Shown here: piece by piece, positions 7,466-16,731 of the stretch | Numbering within the stretch: the first letter of the stretch is position 1 | Layout: each line of letters opens with the position of its first letter | NCBI RefSeq assembly: GCF_000949255.1 | Contig: NZ_JXUW01000024.1 | Span: forward strand, 1 to 48,725 | Length of the DNA stretch: 48,725 nucleotides | Direction: 5' to 3' | DNA from: Ferrimicrobium acidiphilum DSM 19497 | GTDB lineage: Bacteria > Actinomycetota > Acidimicrobiia > Acidimicrobiales > Acidimicrobiaceae | Program-made: the position numbers and the translations under genes | Notes under the pieces: generated by a model | The model's input: the letters and a program-made list of their open reading frames with translations, nothing else | Told to the model about the DNA's origin: nothing | Database searches by the model: none

Positions 7466-10087
7466 CTAGCCCTCACGAACCAGTGACTGAGCTACGGCGA
7501 GACGAGCGATAGGAACGCGATAAGGTGAACAGCTGACGTAGTCGAGACCGATCTTCACGAAACTTGCGATTGACTCCGGGTCACCACCGTGTTCTCCACA
7601 TACTCCGAGCTTGATGTCGGGCCTCGCAGAACGCCCTCGCTTAGCTGCTATGTTCACTAACTCAATAACCGCCTCTTCATCCACAACCTTAAACGGATTC
7701 GAGGGCAAGAGACCTTGGGCAAGATAGATCGGCATCAGCTTTCCCTCAACGTCATCACGAGAGAAACCATAGGTCAACTGGGTAAGATCATTGGTACCGA
7801 AAGAGAAGAACTCAGCCACCTCGGCGATCTCCATCGCCAAGAGAGCTGCCCGTGGGGTCTCGATCATAGTCCCAAACAGTACATCAAGTCCATCATCAGC
7901 ACCTAGCTCAGCCAATGCCTCCTCGACCCATGCATGCGCATAGGCGAGCTCCGGCTTAGAGATAGTTAACGGGATCATGACCTCCACATGAGGGTCACCA
8001 CCTGCCCGCTTGAGCTCCATGGCTGCCTCAAGAAGAGCTCGAACCTGCATGGTATAGAGTCCAGGCTTTAAGACCCCAAGACGTACACCCCGCACACCGA
8101 GCATCGGGTTGAATTCTCGCCAGGTTTTGGCAGCCTCAAGTAGCTTCTCGTCCTCCTTGGTTAGAGTTCCGTTGCTCTCCTTTATTAAGAGTGCCTCGAT
8201 GTCCGGCAAGAACTCATGCAAAGGTGGGTCGAGGAGGCGTACAGTCACCGGCAAGCCGTCCATGGCGCGCAGAATCTGGAGAAAATCCTGGCGCTGCGCG
8301 ACCCTGAGTTCTTCAAGCGCCTGCTCCTCGTCGGCTGGTGTATCCGCCAAAATCATCCGCCGAACTATGGGAAGTCGGTCTTCGGCAAGGAACATGTGCT
8401 CAGTCCGGCAAAGTCCTATACCCTTGGCCCCGAATCGACGAGCAACCTCGGCGTCTGGACCCGAATCCGCATTTGCCCGAACGCTCATGTGGCCAGCGGA
8501 GAGCTCATCCGCCCACTGCAGGAGGAGATCTAGCTCCTCTGGAGGCTCAGCCACCTCCAGAGGCAAACGTCCCAAAGTGACGGTACCAGTCGTCCCGTCG
8601 ATAGAAATCTCATCACCCTCACGAATCAGGTTATCTCCTACCCTAACGCCGCCACCCTCGAAGATTAACTGATCAGCGCCTACGACCGCCGGCTTTCCCC
8701 AACCTCGTGCCACCACCGCAGCGTGCGAGACCAATCCACCTCGACTAGTGAGTACACCATTGGAGGCGAGCATGCCATGGACATCATCAGGAGAGGTCTC
8801 CTTGCGAACCAAGATCACGTCTTCTCCGCGTTCGTGTGCCAGCACCGCGGCCTCGGAGGTGAAGTAAACTTTGCCTACTGCTGCGCCAGGCGACGCTCCT
8901 AGTCCAGTGGTGAGCACCTCAAACTTGGTGGTCGCAAACTGCGGGTGCAACATCTGGTCAAGATGGTCTGGAGAGATACGCAAAAGCGCCTCCTCCTTAC
9001 TGAGTTTGATCCCTGCATCCGTGGTCATCGCCACGGCCATGCGAAGCGCCGCCATGCCGGTACGCTTACCCACACGAGTCTGGAGCATCCAGAGCTTGCC
9101 CTGTTCGACGGTGAACTCCACGTCGCACATGTCTCGATAATGCAACTCAAGGCGTTCAAAGATCTCCATTAACTGGTGGAAGACCTCGGGGAAGTGGTTC
9201 TCTAGCTCGGCCAGCGGCTCAGTCATCCGGACACCCGCAACTACATCTTCACCTTGGGCATTCACGAGAAAATCCCCATACACACCCTGATCACCTGTAG
9301 CAGGATCGCGAGTAAAGCCAACGCCAGTGCCCGAGTTATCATCGCGATTGCCAAAAACCATCGCTTGCACATTCACCGCAGTCCCGAGGCGATGATCTAT
9401 CCCTTCGCGCTCGCGATAGGCGATAGCTCGTGGTCCATTCCATGAACCAAAGACCGCCTCTATTGCCCCCCGAATCTGTACCTTCGGATCCTGCGGGAAT
9501 GGTTGCCCAGTCTCGCTCGCAACAAGTTCCTTGTAGGCGCCCACAAGATAACGAAGAAGCTCGGCTGGAATGTCGCCATCAGAGTCGACGCCCGCCAACT
9601 CTTTAGCGGCATCGAGTAGTCGGTCAAACTCCATCGAATCAATACCCTGCACAATCCTCGCATACATCGCTATGAAACGGCGGTAGGAGTCATAGGCAAA
9701 TCGGGGATCGTCGGTTTGAGCCGCCAATCCTTCGACGGAGACATCGTTTAGACCTAGGTTGAGCACTGTATCCATCATGCCTGGCATAGAGAATTGGGCA
9801 CCGGAGCGCACTGAGACCAGCAGCGGATCTCCTGGATCGCCGAGACGCTTACCCATTCGCTCCTCTAGCTCAGTTAACGCGCGGTCGACCTCGACCGTCA
9901 GGCCATCGGGCCAACCTCCGTCAATATAGGCACGACAGGCATCGGTCGAGATAGTGAAGCCGTGCGGAACCGGGAGCTCCAATACAGAGGTCATCTCGGC
10001 CAAATTGGCTCCCTTGCCCCCAAGCAAATGCTTGAGGTTCATCGGGGCGATCTCGTGGGGATAATCGAATGAGAACACAAACTGCAC
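7466..10087 (-). CDS. ppdK: Pyruvate, phosphate dikinase
   Basis: PPDK interconverts pyruvate, ATP and phosphate with PEP, AMP and pyrophosphate in the cytoplasm. The N-terminal ATP-grasp domain has GGKGANLAEM and RSGAQFSMPGMMDTVLNLG. The swivelling phospho-histidine domain has GGLVSHAAVVARG with the catalytic His. The C-terminal TIM barrel has GLCRTEHMF and CGEHGGDP. The GTG at 10087 (873 aa, the usual size) is preceded by AAGGAG. It is most likely gluconeogenic or reversible with the acetate module elsewhere in the window. No separate PPDK regulatory protein gene is visible here. Confidence 0.96.
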   Translation of the reverse strand: MQFVFSFDYPHEIAPMNLKHLLGGKGANLAEMTSVLELPVPHGFTISTDACRAYIDGGWPDGLTVEVDRALTELEERMGKRLGDPGDPLLVSVRSGAQFSMPGMMDTVLNLGLNDVSVEGLAAQTDDPRFAYDSYRRFIAMYARIVQGIDSMEFDRLLDAAKELAGVDSDGDIPAELLRYLVGAYKELVASETGQPFPQDPKVQIRGAIEAVFGSWNGPRAIAYREREGIDHRLGTAVNVQAMVFGNRDDNSGTGVGFTRDPATGDQGVYGDFLVNAQGEDVVAGVRMTEPLAELENHFPEVFHQLMEIFERLELHYRDMCDVEFTVEQGKLWMLQTRVGKRTGMAALRMAVAMTTDAGIKLSKEEALLRISPDHLDQMLHPQFATTKFEVLTTGLGASPGAAVGKVYFTSEAAVLAHERGEDVILVRKETSPDDVHGMLASNGVLTSRGGLVSHAAVVARGWGKPAVVGADQLIFEGGGVRVGDNLIREGDEISIDGTTGTVTLGRLPLEVAEPPEELDLLLQWADELSAGHMSVRANADSGPDAEVARRFGAKGIGLCRTEHMFLAEDRLPIVRRMILADTPADEEQALEELRVAQRQDFLQILRAMDGLPVTVRLLDPPLHEFLPDIEALLIKESNGTLTKEDEKLLEAAKTWREFNPMLGVRGVRLGVLKPGLYTMQVRALLEAAMELKRAGGDPHVEVMIPLTISKPELAYAHAWVEEALAELGADDGLDVLFGTMIETPRAALLAMEIAEVAEFFSFGTNDLTQLTYGFSRDDVEGKLMPIYLAQGLLPSNPFKVVDEEAVIELVNIAAKRGRSARPDIKLGVCGEHGGDPESIASFVKIGLDYVSCSPYRVPIARLAVAQSLVREG

Positions 10088-10250
10088 GGTCGTCTCCTTA
10101 CCATCTGCCTGCACTGAACGCGCGACGAACGGGCTGTTCTCCCTCCATCTGGCCGCTTCAGTCCTGTCCCTGCCCGCTTTTGGCGGTGTACTACCTGTCA
10201 GCGACGTTGCCGAGGTATGCCAACTGAGTATAGCCAGCCATCTAGATTAC

Positions 10251-11585
10251 TTAGACAAAAGGAGTTGCATGTGGCTTTGCGACTGAACCCAACTTAGCAT
10301 GAAGATAGCTCGCGACTTCAGACACCGGGACTCTCACCTGTTTAGTAGTGTCACGATCCCGAACCGTAACTGCGTTGTCCTCGAGGGTGTCAAAATCGAC
10401 GGTGACACAGAAGGGGGTACCAATCTCGTCTTGACGCCGATACCGACGACCGATTGACTGAGTTACATCGAAGTCGCAACTGAATTCCATAGACAAGCTC
10501 GCGAACATGGCATCAGAGACTTGCTGGAGTTCTGCCTTCTTGGAGAGCGGCAATACCGCGACAGTGTAGGGTGCGAGGAGCGGCGACAGTCGCAACACCG
10601 TACGTTCCTCACCTCCAACCTCATCACGATCATAGGCCGAGAGCAGAAAGGCCATCATTGCCCTAGTAACACCGCCAGCTGGTTCGATCACGTTCGGCAA
10701 GTATCGCTCATTAGTTTGAGGGTCAAAGTAGCTCATGTCCTCGCCCGAGTGGGTCGCGTGCGCATTGAGATCATAGGTTCCTCTATTTGCTATCCCTTCG
10801 AGCTCTCCGAAACCCCATGGGAACAGATACTCCACATCTATGGTGCCTTTGGAATAATGAGAGAGTTCGTCAGCCTCGTGCGGACGTAGACGCAGCTCAT
10901 CCGCTGGGATACCAAGCGTCCGATACCACTGATAGCGTTCGTTCACCCAGTAGTCAAAATAGCGGTCAGCGAGTTCTGGCGGCGTGAAGAACTCCATCTC
11001 CATCTGGTCGAATTCTCGGGTACGAAAGACGAAGTTCCCCGGGGTGATCTCGTTACGGAAAGACTTACCAAGTTGGGCTATCCCAAAGGGAGGTTTCAGC
11101 CGGAGCGCGCGCTGAACCAATGGGAAGTTCACGAACATCCCTTGAGCGGTCTCCGGACGTAGATAGGCGACAGATGCATCATCGGCCAATGGACCTACAA
11201 ATGTCTTGAACATCAGGTTGAAATCTCGCGACTCCGTGAGATCAGAGGATCCACAATTTGGACAGACACCCTCGATCTGATCCTCCCGCCACCTCGAGCC
11301 ACACTTGCGACAATCCACCAGTGGATCGGTGAAGCCAGCCAGGTGTCCAGAAGCCTCCCAAATTTTAGGGCTCGAGAGTATGGCCGCCTCGATTCCAACC
11401 ACATTCGTTCGCTGCTGCACCATGAAGTTCCACCAAGCATTGCGAACGTTACGCAGCATCAACGCGCCGAGGGGACCGTAATCGTAGGTTGATCGAAATC
11501 CTCCATAGATCTCCGCCGACGGAAAAATAAACCCCCGTTGTTTCGCGAGGCTGACAATTGCTTCCATTCGATCAAGATCAGGCAT
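10251..11585 (-). CDS. glyS: Glycyl-tRNA synthetase, alpha2 (single-chain) type
   Basis: This class II synthetase charges tRNA-Gly. It starts with GFIFPSAEIYGG...YDYGPLGA (motif 1 region) and has a CxxC...CxxC zinc-like insertion (CRKCGS, CPNCGSSD). Motif 2 is FRNEITPGNFVFRTREFDQME, and the anticodon-binding domain is C-terminal (VAVLPLSKK on). At 444 residues it matches the dimeric bacterial/eukaryotic type and not the alpha2-beta2 type. It lies 45 bp downstream of recO. A second Met 5 codons in is an alternative start. Confidence 0.95.
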   Translation of the reverse strand: MPDLDRMEAIVSLAKQRGFIFPSAEIYGGFRSTYDYGPLGALMLRNVRNAWWNFMVQQRTNVVGIEAAILSSPKIWEASGHLAGFTDPLVDCRKCGSRWREDQIEGVCPNCGSSDLTESRDFNLMFKTFVGPLADDASVAYLRPETAQGMFVNFPLVQRALRLKPPFGIAQLGKSFRNEITPGNFVFRTREFDQMEMEFFTPPELADRYFDYWVNERYQWYRTLGIPADELRLRPHEADELSHYSKGTIDVEYLFPWGFGELEGIANRGTYDLNAHATHSGEDMSYFDPQTNERYLPNVIEPAGGVTRAMMAFLLSAYDRDEVGGEERTVLRLSPLLAPYTVAVLPLSKKAELQQVSDAMFASLSMEFSCDFDVTQSIGRRYRRQDEIGTPFCVTVDFDTLEDNAVTVRDRDTTKQVRVPVSEVASYLHAKLGSVAKPHATPFV

Positions 11586-11630
11586 ATCGGGATTGTAATA
11601 GGAGGAGCTTCTCCGCCTGGTTGTCAGCGG

Positions 11631-12380
11631 CTAGTATCCCTGGGTTTCGACCGATGGATGCTCTAGAAGTGTTGCGATTACCCCAGTGGAGCGAAGACCT
11701 CTGCCCACTACCTCCTTGACCAAGCGGATGGCAAAGGCCTCAAAATCACGTCCAGTCCCGACGTTCTCATCGGCAAGAACCTCGCTGACACGATGAGCAA
11801 GGACTGAAGCCGTCTTTCCGAGAATCTCTGGCGTGATCGACTCTCCTCCACATCCTTGGCATCTTGGTGCCGAACTTGCGAAGTCAAAGCCAGTGAAGGG
11901 GCCAGTGGCTCCACACTGTCCGCACCTAGACAGGTTGGGGGCATATCCTTCGATATCGAGCAGTCGCATGAGAAGTGCGCCCAACAAGGAGGGAGTTGGT
12001 TCATCATGGAGCAGCCGTAAACCACGATTCATAAGTTCATAGACCACTGGATCTGGGTGCCGATCTAGCGTAAGGTTGTCTATCGTCTCAAGCCACTCCA
12101 GCGCTGCACCGAACTGACCAGGATCCACCCCAATTCGGGCCAAGTGCGAACTCACTAGCGTCGCCTGTTGGATGACATCGAGCTCTCTGCCCCGATATAG
12201 CAAAACATCGATCTCGCTAGTCGGCTGTATTAGGCCCGACATACGACTCTTGGCACCACGTACACCTTTTGCCACCGCTCGCAGTTTGCCGTGCTCTCGA
12301 GTGAAGAGGCTGACGATCCTATCCGACTCACCTAGTGGCCAGGTTCGGATCACAACTGCACGATCCGGGTATGACTTCAT
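11631..12380 (-). CDS. recO: DNA repair protein RecO
   Basis: The 249-residue protein anneals single strands and helps load RecA in the RecFOR pathway. The N-terminal OB fold is clear (VVIRTWPLGESDRIVSLFTREHG), followed by the helical domain and a four-cysteine zinc site (CGQCG...CQGCGG). The start overlaps the end of the small membrane-protein gene by 4 bp, giving a tight uppS-membrane protein-recO-glyS order on the minus strand. Confidence 0.95.
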   Translation of the reverse strand: MKSYPDRAVVIRTWPLGESDRIVSLFTREHGKLRAVAKGVRGAKSRMSGLIQPTSEIDVLLYRGRELDVIQQATLVSSHLARIGVDPGQFGAALEWLETIDNLTLDRHPDPVVYELMNRGLRLLHDEPTPSLLGALLMRLLDIEGYAPNLSRCGQCGATGPFTGFDFASSAPRCQGCGGESITPEILGKTASVLAHRVSEVLADENVGTGRDFEAFAIRLVKEVVGRGLRSTGVIATLLEHPSVETQGY

Positions 12381-12559
12381 CTATTACGAAAGCGCTGTCG
12401 ACGCCCACCGAGCACCAGTAGCCCAATGAGCACCACGACCAAAATCATCAAGCCTCCGAGTTGCGCGGCGCCCCCCTCGATCGCCACCAAGGCGACGAAG
12501 ACAAGACCAAGACCGATCAACCACGCTACGATCCTCGCGATCACGTATACAACCTTCAT
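12377..12559 (-). CDS. Small two-helix membrane protein
   Basis: The 60-residue product has two hydrophobic helices (about 4-26 and 32-51) and a basic tail GGRRQRFRNR. The gene overlaps uppS and recO by 4 bp on each side, and this translational coupling is the main argument that it is real. I recognise no family. The location suggests a membrane function linked to undecaprenyl lipid work, but that is only context. Confidence 0.65.
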   Translation of the reverse strand: MKVVYVIARIVAWLIGLGLVFVALVAIEGGAAQLGGLMILVVVLIGLLVLGGRRQRFRNR

Positions 12560-13284
12560 CGACGACGTTGCTCCTTGACTCCCCCGTAACGACGTGACCT
12601 CCCTTGGTAGAGTCGCACCGCGTCGAACAGATGTTCTCTGCGGAAATCCGGCCAGTACTCATCCACAAAGACAAGCTCGGAGTACGCCATCTGCCAGAGC
12701 AAGAAGTTCGAGATCCTAAACTCTCCCGAGGTTCGAATGACAAGATCAGGATCAGGCATCTCCGGTTGATAGAGATGGGAAGCGATAAGCGAGTCGTTGA
12801 TCTGGCTCGGGCGGTGACCTTCCGCCACGATCGTCCGGACGGCATCGACTATCTCGGCTCGGCCGCCGTAGTTAAAGGCCATCGTCAGGGTTAACGTTGT
12901 GTTGTCCCTAGTCAGCTCCTCGGCTCGATCCATCTCTCGTAAAACGGACCGGGGTACACGCCAGTTGCGCCGACCAATAAAGCGTATTCGCACCCCGAGA
13001 TCATTGAGCTCGTCTCTGCGCCGGCGCAACAACCCTCTATTAAAGTTCATCAGGAAGCGAACCTCATCGCTTGGGCGCCGCCAGTTCTCGGTAGAGAAGG
13101 CGTACACCGTCAACCACGTAACACCAAGATCAAGAGCACCGTAGACGGTATCCAGCAGAGCCTGCTCCCCTGCCGCGTGTCCCTCAGTACGAGGGAGTCC
13201 AAATTGTTGCGCCCAACGACCGTTTCCGTCCATAACACATCCAACATGGACGGGTATCTTGTCTGGATCGATCCCCTCGATCAT
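12556..13284 (-). CDS. uppS: Isoprenyl transferase (undecaprenyl diphosphate synthase)
   Basis: This cis-prenyltransferase extends farnesyl or related diphosphate with isopentenyl units to make the cell-wall lipid carrier. Diagnostic motifs are VMDGNGRWA near residue 17 (catalytic Asp), TVYAFSTENWRRP, the MAFNYGGRAEI block, and PDLVIRTSGEFRISNFLLWQMAYSE near the C-terminus. Its length of 242 residues is typical. It overlaps the upstream nitrobindin-like gene and the downstream membrane-protein gene by 4 bp each. Actinobacteria can have two such enzymes with different chain lengths, so the product length is not settled. Confidence 0.95.
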   Translation of the reverse strand: MIEGIDPDKIPVHVGCVMDGNGRWAQQFGLPRTEGHAAGEQALLDTVYGALDLGVTWLTVYAFSTENWRRPSDEVRFLMNFNRGLLRRRRDELNDLGVRIRFIGRRNWRVPRSVLREMDRAEELTRDNTTLTLTMAFNYGGRAEIVDAVRTIVAEGHRPSQINDSLIASHLYQPEMPDPDLVIRTSGEFRISNFLLWQMAYSELVFVDEYWPDFRREHLFDAVRLYQGRSRRYGGVKEQRRR

Positions 13285-13763
13285 ACATCCCGCCGTAGCT
13301 CTGAGCTAAGGTGGGGCTGCATCGGCTGGCCCATGGCTGCCATCCAGAACTCAACAGACAACGACTCACCTCGCAAGACAAACCTCCGGCTGGTGGAATC
13401 GACCAACTTCGAGGTCTCAGTACGCGCCAGCTGGTGAGCCTGCAACGAGGCTCGATATCCATCCTCGGTCGCTTCGACCGATCCCGTCAGAACCTCACTA
13501 ATACCGGTAGGCTGTGCCACCACAAACTCCAGTCGATAATCTGACAAAAACCGAATGTACCCTGCCTCGGTATGCAGAGGCGAACCATCACTCGCATGGG
13601 TTGTCTGTCGGTATGTTAAGAATGGACGTCCCGTGTCGGTGAACTCAAGCGTCTCTTGGTATTCGAAATCCGCGATGGTCGGATACCACCCGCGACCCTT
13701 CCCACTCCAGAGACCCTGTATTGCGTTACGAAAAACCATGCCCCTCCGACATTGACTCGTCAT
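13281..13763 (-). CDS. Nitrobindin-like heme-binding beta-barrel protein (FABP-like, DUF1794)
   Basis: The 160-residue protein begins with the family signature LWSGKGRGWYPTI (GxWxGxGxGxYPTI), followed by LEFTDTGRPFLTYRQ, PLHTEAGYIRF and VVAQPTGISEVLTG. The family is a ten-stranded barrel that binds ferric heme through a C-terminal His and handles NO or peroxynitrite. The C-terminal region of this copy shows only PHLSSELRRDV, so heme ligation is plausible but unproven. The ATG at 13763 is the longest start; the ATG at 13739 with GGAGG close upstream is an alternative. It leads the uppS gene group. Confidence 0.85.
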   Translation of the reverse strand: MTSQCRRGMVFRNAIQGLWSGKGRGWYPTIADFEYQETLEFTDTGRPFLTYRQTTHASDGSPLHTEAGYIRFLSDYRLEFVVAQPTGISEVLTGSVEATEDGYRASLQAHQLARTETSKLVDSTSRRFVLRGESLSVEFWMAAMGQPMQPHLSSELRRDV

Positions 13764-14207
13764 TGAGCTTAGCGTTACCTGCTGCCAGCATAGGAGGCAA
13801 ACTCCAAGAGCATAGGTCAGAGTAGATCTAGACAGCCCTCGCCAACCTTCACACTAGCCGCCTGACGAATAGCCAACCCTAAATACACAGCCAAGCCTGA
13901 GCAAGGAACCGGCCACAACCAAGGCTGGATTATCGACAACACGACAGCATGAACGCAAATGACCTCGACGCCCTTGCGGTCTCAAATTCAGCTCCGAAGC
14001 CAGCCGACACCGATCAGGCCAACCACCAGAGTCTGTACCGACTCAAATAACTCGGTGCTAGGTGTGGGCCAATCTGTGTATCGATGGGTTACCACCACTT
14101 AAGATCGCGACCCCTTCACGTGAGGAAGATGCGCCAAATCTAACTCCACAACAGCTCCACTGGCCGCGATAATGCAACTAAGCTTAAGCTTGGTGACGAA
14201 CAGAACA
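13764..14207. other. Intergenic, no gene seen
   Basis: This is a divergent region between the nitrobindin-like gene and the small membrane gene. I see no tRNA, terminator or convincing promoter. A small palindrome AAGCTTAAGCTT lies just upstream of the next ORF. Confidence 0.4.
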
Positions 14208-14369
14208 ATGAGTACACCTACGGTGGTTTATATCGTTGTGATGATAGCCATCATTGTCGGTGTAGATCTGCTCCTCCTTCGAAGCAAACCGTTGGCAAGA
14301 TTGATAGTGAATGTGGGCATCGTCGGTTTATTTTTGACGGTATATATGCGATTCGTCAAGAAAGCCTGA
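14208..14369 (+). CDS. Small membrane protein
   Basis: The 53-residue product starts MSTPTVVYIVV and has two predicted membrane helices (about 6-24 and 29-48) and a basic tail RFVKKA. A longer start at 14172 adds a polar stretch that does not look useful. The ribosome site is weak. The helix layout resembles many short actinobacterial membrane proteins of unknown role; it is isolated from other genes by over 300 bp on both sides. Confidence 0.5.
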   Translation: MSTPTVVYIVVMIAIIVGVDLLLLRSKPLARLIVNVGIVGLFLTVYMRFVKKA

Positions 14370-14715
14370 ACCTTCCACCGCAGCTTGAGCTAGTCCACAA
14401 CAGCATGCAGTTATCTAAGAAAACGAGGTGGCCTTCTAGCTTGTCGAGCATCACAATCCACCCTCCAACTGTCTGACTCAGGGCAGAATTTACTCGCGAG
14501 AATCGCAGAGACTAAGCAGTCCCCTATCAAAGATGCTCGAATAGTCGTTGGACGGACTCATGTTCGCCTCGACATAAAGCGGCAGAGGTCAGCTGCTGTG
14601 GGTTCACCCGACATTGGAGTCCGCAACGGGTAGTTTGAAAGGGTGAACTCACTGCCAAACACGCTCCGCAGTAGTGCCCCAATCTTCTAGAAGACTAATG
14701 AATTAGACTGCGCCC
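14370..14715. other. Intergenic, no gene seen
   Basis: No open frame with coding character, RNA gene or clear promoter was recognised. Confidence 0.4.
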
Positions 14716-15099
14716 ATGCGAAAGCAATATCACTTTCGAACAGCCAAGAACGGTAGTGGGTTTGACGCGTTCGATGTCGATCGGCTCATCGAGCTGAGTT
14801 ATGGACTGCCAATTGAGAATGTTGCGCTCGCCTCCATTACCGACGTCGACACACCTTACTGGTTCTACACAAACCCCGAGTTGCCGACGGTCCGCGAGGT
14901 CATCGAGCACACAAAGTTGATCCATGAAGCGGATCTGACCTATCCAATCCTGCTGAGTATCGACGGTGAAGTGATGGACGGAATGCACCGCGTTGCAAAA
15001 GCGATTCTGGAGGGTAGTACCACGATAAGAGCAATCCATCTTCCAGCGCTAGGCGAGCCTGACTATCGCAACTGTCTGCCAGGGGAGCTCCAGTATTAA
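14716..15099 (+). CDS. ParB-like domain protein
   Basis: The 127-residue protein contains YPILLSIDGEVMDGMHRVAKAI, which resembles the ParB/sulfiredoxin-fold signature (strand, D-G-x-H-R helix) seen in stand-alone ParB-like proteins. The N-terminal half (VDRLIELSYGLPIENVALASI) looks like an address region. No partner ParA or toxin gene is nearby. Stand-alone members may be nucleases, kinases or DNA binders, so no specific function is assigned. It sits alone in a gene-poor 2-kb stretch, which suggests acquisition. Confidence 0.7.
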   Translation: MRKQYHFRTAKNGSGFDAFDVDRLIELSYGLPIENVALASITDVDTPYWFYTNPELPTVREVIEHTKLIHEADLTYPILLSIDGEVMDGMHRVAKAILEGSTTIRAIHLPALGEPDYRNCLPGELQY

Positions 15100-15882
15100 G
15101 TGTGGCGAACCATCGTTCTGCGCACAACCAAACTCCAGCTTGTCGATAGATCGGAACAGCCTTGGCTCATCCGGGTATGAACACGACTTCGTTTAGCCCG
15201 TCGAGTCTGCAGCGGCTGATGCGACTACCCGAGAGATTCATCAACGCGAGCTCTCCTTTGTGTGAAACAACACTCGACACACAACCAACACCAACTCTGT
15301 ACTCGTTGCTCAGGTCGACAAGAGTAATGACATCCTCTCCATCCTTACTGAAGCGGCCTCCATGGCTGCTGTTAGCGGCCATGCAATAATGCATCGATGC
15401 GGCCAAATAATTGCACGGTAGCGGACACCAAAACTGCACGCACATCTGCGCCCTTCAAGGGTGGCTGGTTCAAGGTGAAGTACGCGTACATCGTTGAGGC
15501 GCGGCAGCGCGAGCATCGGGTTTGCCAATGGCGACTCGAGATTGCACCAGAGCACACGTCATCGCTCAAACAGTGCCGTAGCATATAGGTCTAGGTCGTC
15601 TACATAGCCACACGACCAGGGCAGGCTTGACCTAGAGCTTGCGTCAATCGAGGGTAAGCCTTACTGCATAGCTGGCGGCATCCGGCTAACCGGAGAAGCA
15701 GATATCTGCTGCCGGGTGCAGACGCAGCCATATGATCACCCTCAGGCTATCGGTAGAGGTGCAAACCGTCGTGGTCAGATCAGGGAGGTGCCGTACGCTG
15801 AATATAGGAAGCATCCACCCACCGGTGCACTGGGTCGTCAAGCTCTCATCGAGCTCGAAAGCCAGATATCAAAGTAGCAAAC
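15100..15882. other. Gene-poor stretch with a compact three-way-junction fold
   Basis: No convincing gene. One short frame without a start codon (about 15305-15415; ...TEAASMAAVSGHAIMHRCG) looks protein-like and may be a gene remnant. The structured segment at 15676-15714 is listed separately. Confidence 0.4.
15676..15714. other. Compact three-way-junction inverted-repeat structure
   Basis: An outer 5-bp stem (CGGCA 15676-15680 with TGCCG 15710-15714) encloses two hairpins: TCCGG-CTAA-CCGGA (15681-15694) and the perfect palindrome GCAGATATCTGC (15698-15709). Only three unpaired bases separate them. It could be a small RNA domain, a recombination site or chance. Confidence 0.4.
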
Positions 15883-16731
15883 TCAGATTTCGAATTCATC
15901 AAGCATGCGCGAATCACGACTCCACTCTTTCGCGACCTTGACCTCGAGCCGCACGCGGTAACGACCGCGGAGGCGACGGTTGACGCGATGTCGCACCGAC
16001 CGCAATCGCGCTCCCCCCTCGCCAATGAGAATACCCTTTTGCGATGTGCGCTCGACAAAGATGGTGACCGGCACCTCCTCCTCGTCATCTCCGTCCCAAT
16101 CGATGACTCGACACTCGACGGAATGAGGAACCTCTTCACGAAGACCATTTAAGAGTTCGTCTCGAACGACCTCTGCGATCCAGATCCTTAACGGCAAATC
16201 AACCTTAGTTTCTGGGTCATACATAGGCCCACCTTCCGGAAGATGTCCTGACAGTATCTCGCGTAACTCAACCACGCCCTCACCGGTCTTCGCGGAGGCC
16301 AACAGGTAATCGCTGACTACCCAACTTGAGAGCTCCTGCAACTTAGGCAGAAGAGTACCAGGATGCACAAGATCTACCTTGTTTATGACCACCATGTCAT
16401 CCGGACTAAGTTGGCCAAGAACACCACGCTCTCGATCGCTTAGCGGCTTAGTTGCATCGAGCACCATCAGGGTAAAGTCAGCACCTTCAATCTCTCCCTC
16501 GGTCACGGCGAAGAGGCGAGCTGCAAGCTGATCATGACCGACATCTAGTCCAGGGGTGTCCACTAGCACCATCTCGACCTCCGGTTCGCGCACTATCACT
16601 CGGACCGCTCGGCGTGTGGTGTTCTTGTGCCACGAAACGGTCGAGAGTCGTGCCTCCGCAATCGCGTTGATCAACGAAGATTTACCGACGTTTGTACGAC
16701 CTACCACAGCTACGAATCCGGATCGCATCAT
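15883..16731 (-). CDS. era: GTPase Era
   Basis: Era is a GTP-binding protein for 16S rRNA maturation and 30S assembly. The G domain shows GRTNVGKSSL (G1), VDTPGLD (G3) and INKVD (G4). The C-terminal KH domain has the ILIGEGGARLRSVRHRVNRRL signature. Length is 282 aa. The ATG overlaps the stop of the CorC/HlyC-type gene by 4 bp, so translation is probably coupled in the phoH-ybeY-corC-era order common in Gram-positive genomes. Confidence 0.96.
   Translation of the reverse strand: MMRSGFVAVVGRTNVGKSSLINAIAEARLSTVSWHKNTTRRAVRVIVREPEVEMVLVDTPGLDVGHDQLAARLFAVTEGEIEGADFTLMVLDATKPLSDRERGVLGQLSPDDMVVINKVDLVHPGTLLPKLQELSSWVVSDYLLASAKTGEGVVELREILSGHLPEGGPMYDPETKVDLPLRIWIAEVVRDELLNGLREEVPHSVECRVIDWDGDDEEEVPVTIFVERTSQKGILIGEGGARLRSVRHRVNRRLRGRYRVRLEVKVAKEWSRDSRMLDEFEI

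Noticed and set aside
15167-15588. Overlapping short frames in the gap after the ParB-like gene
   Set aside because: Several frames of 60-90 codons overlap on both strands without start signals or recognisable motifs. At most one short stretch might be a remnant.
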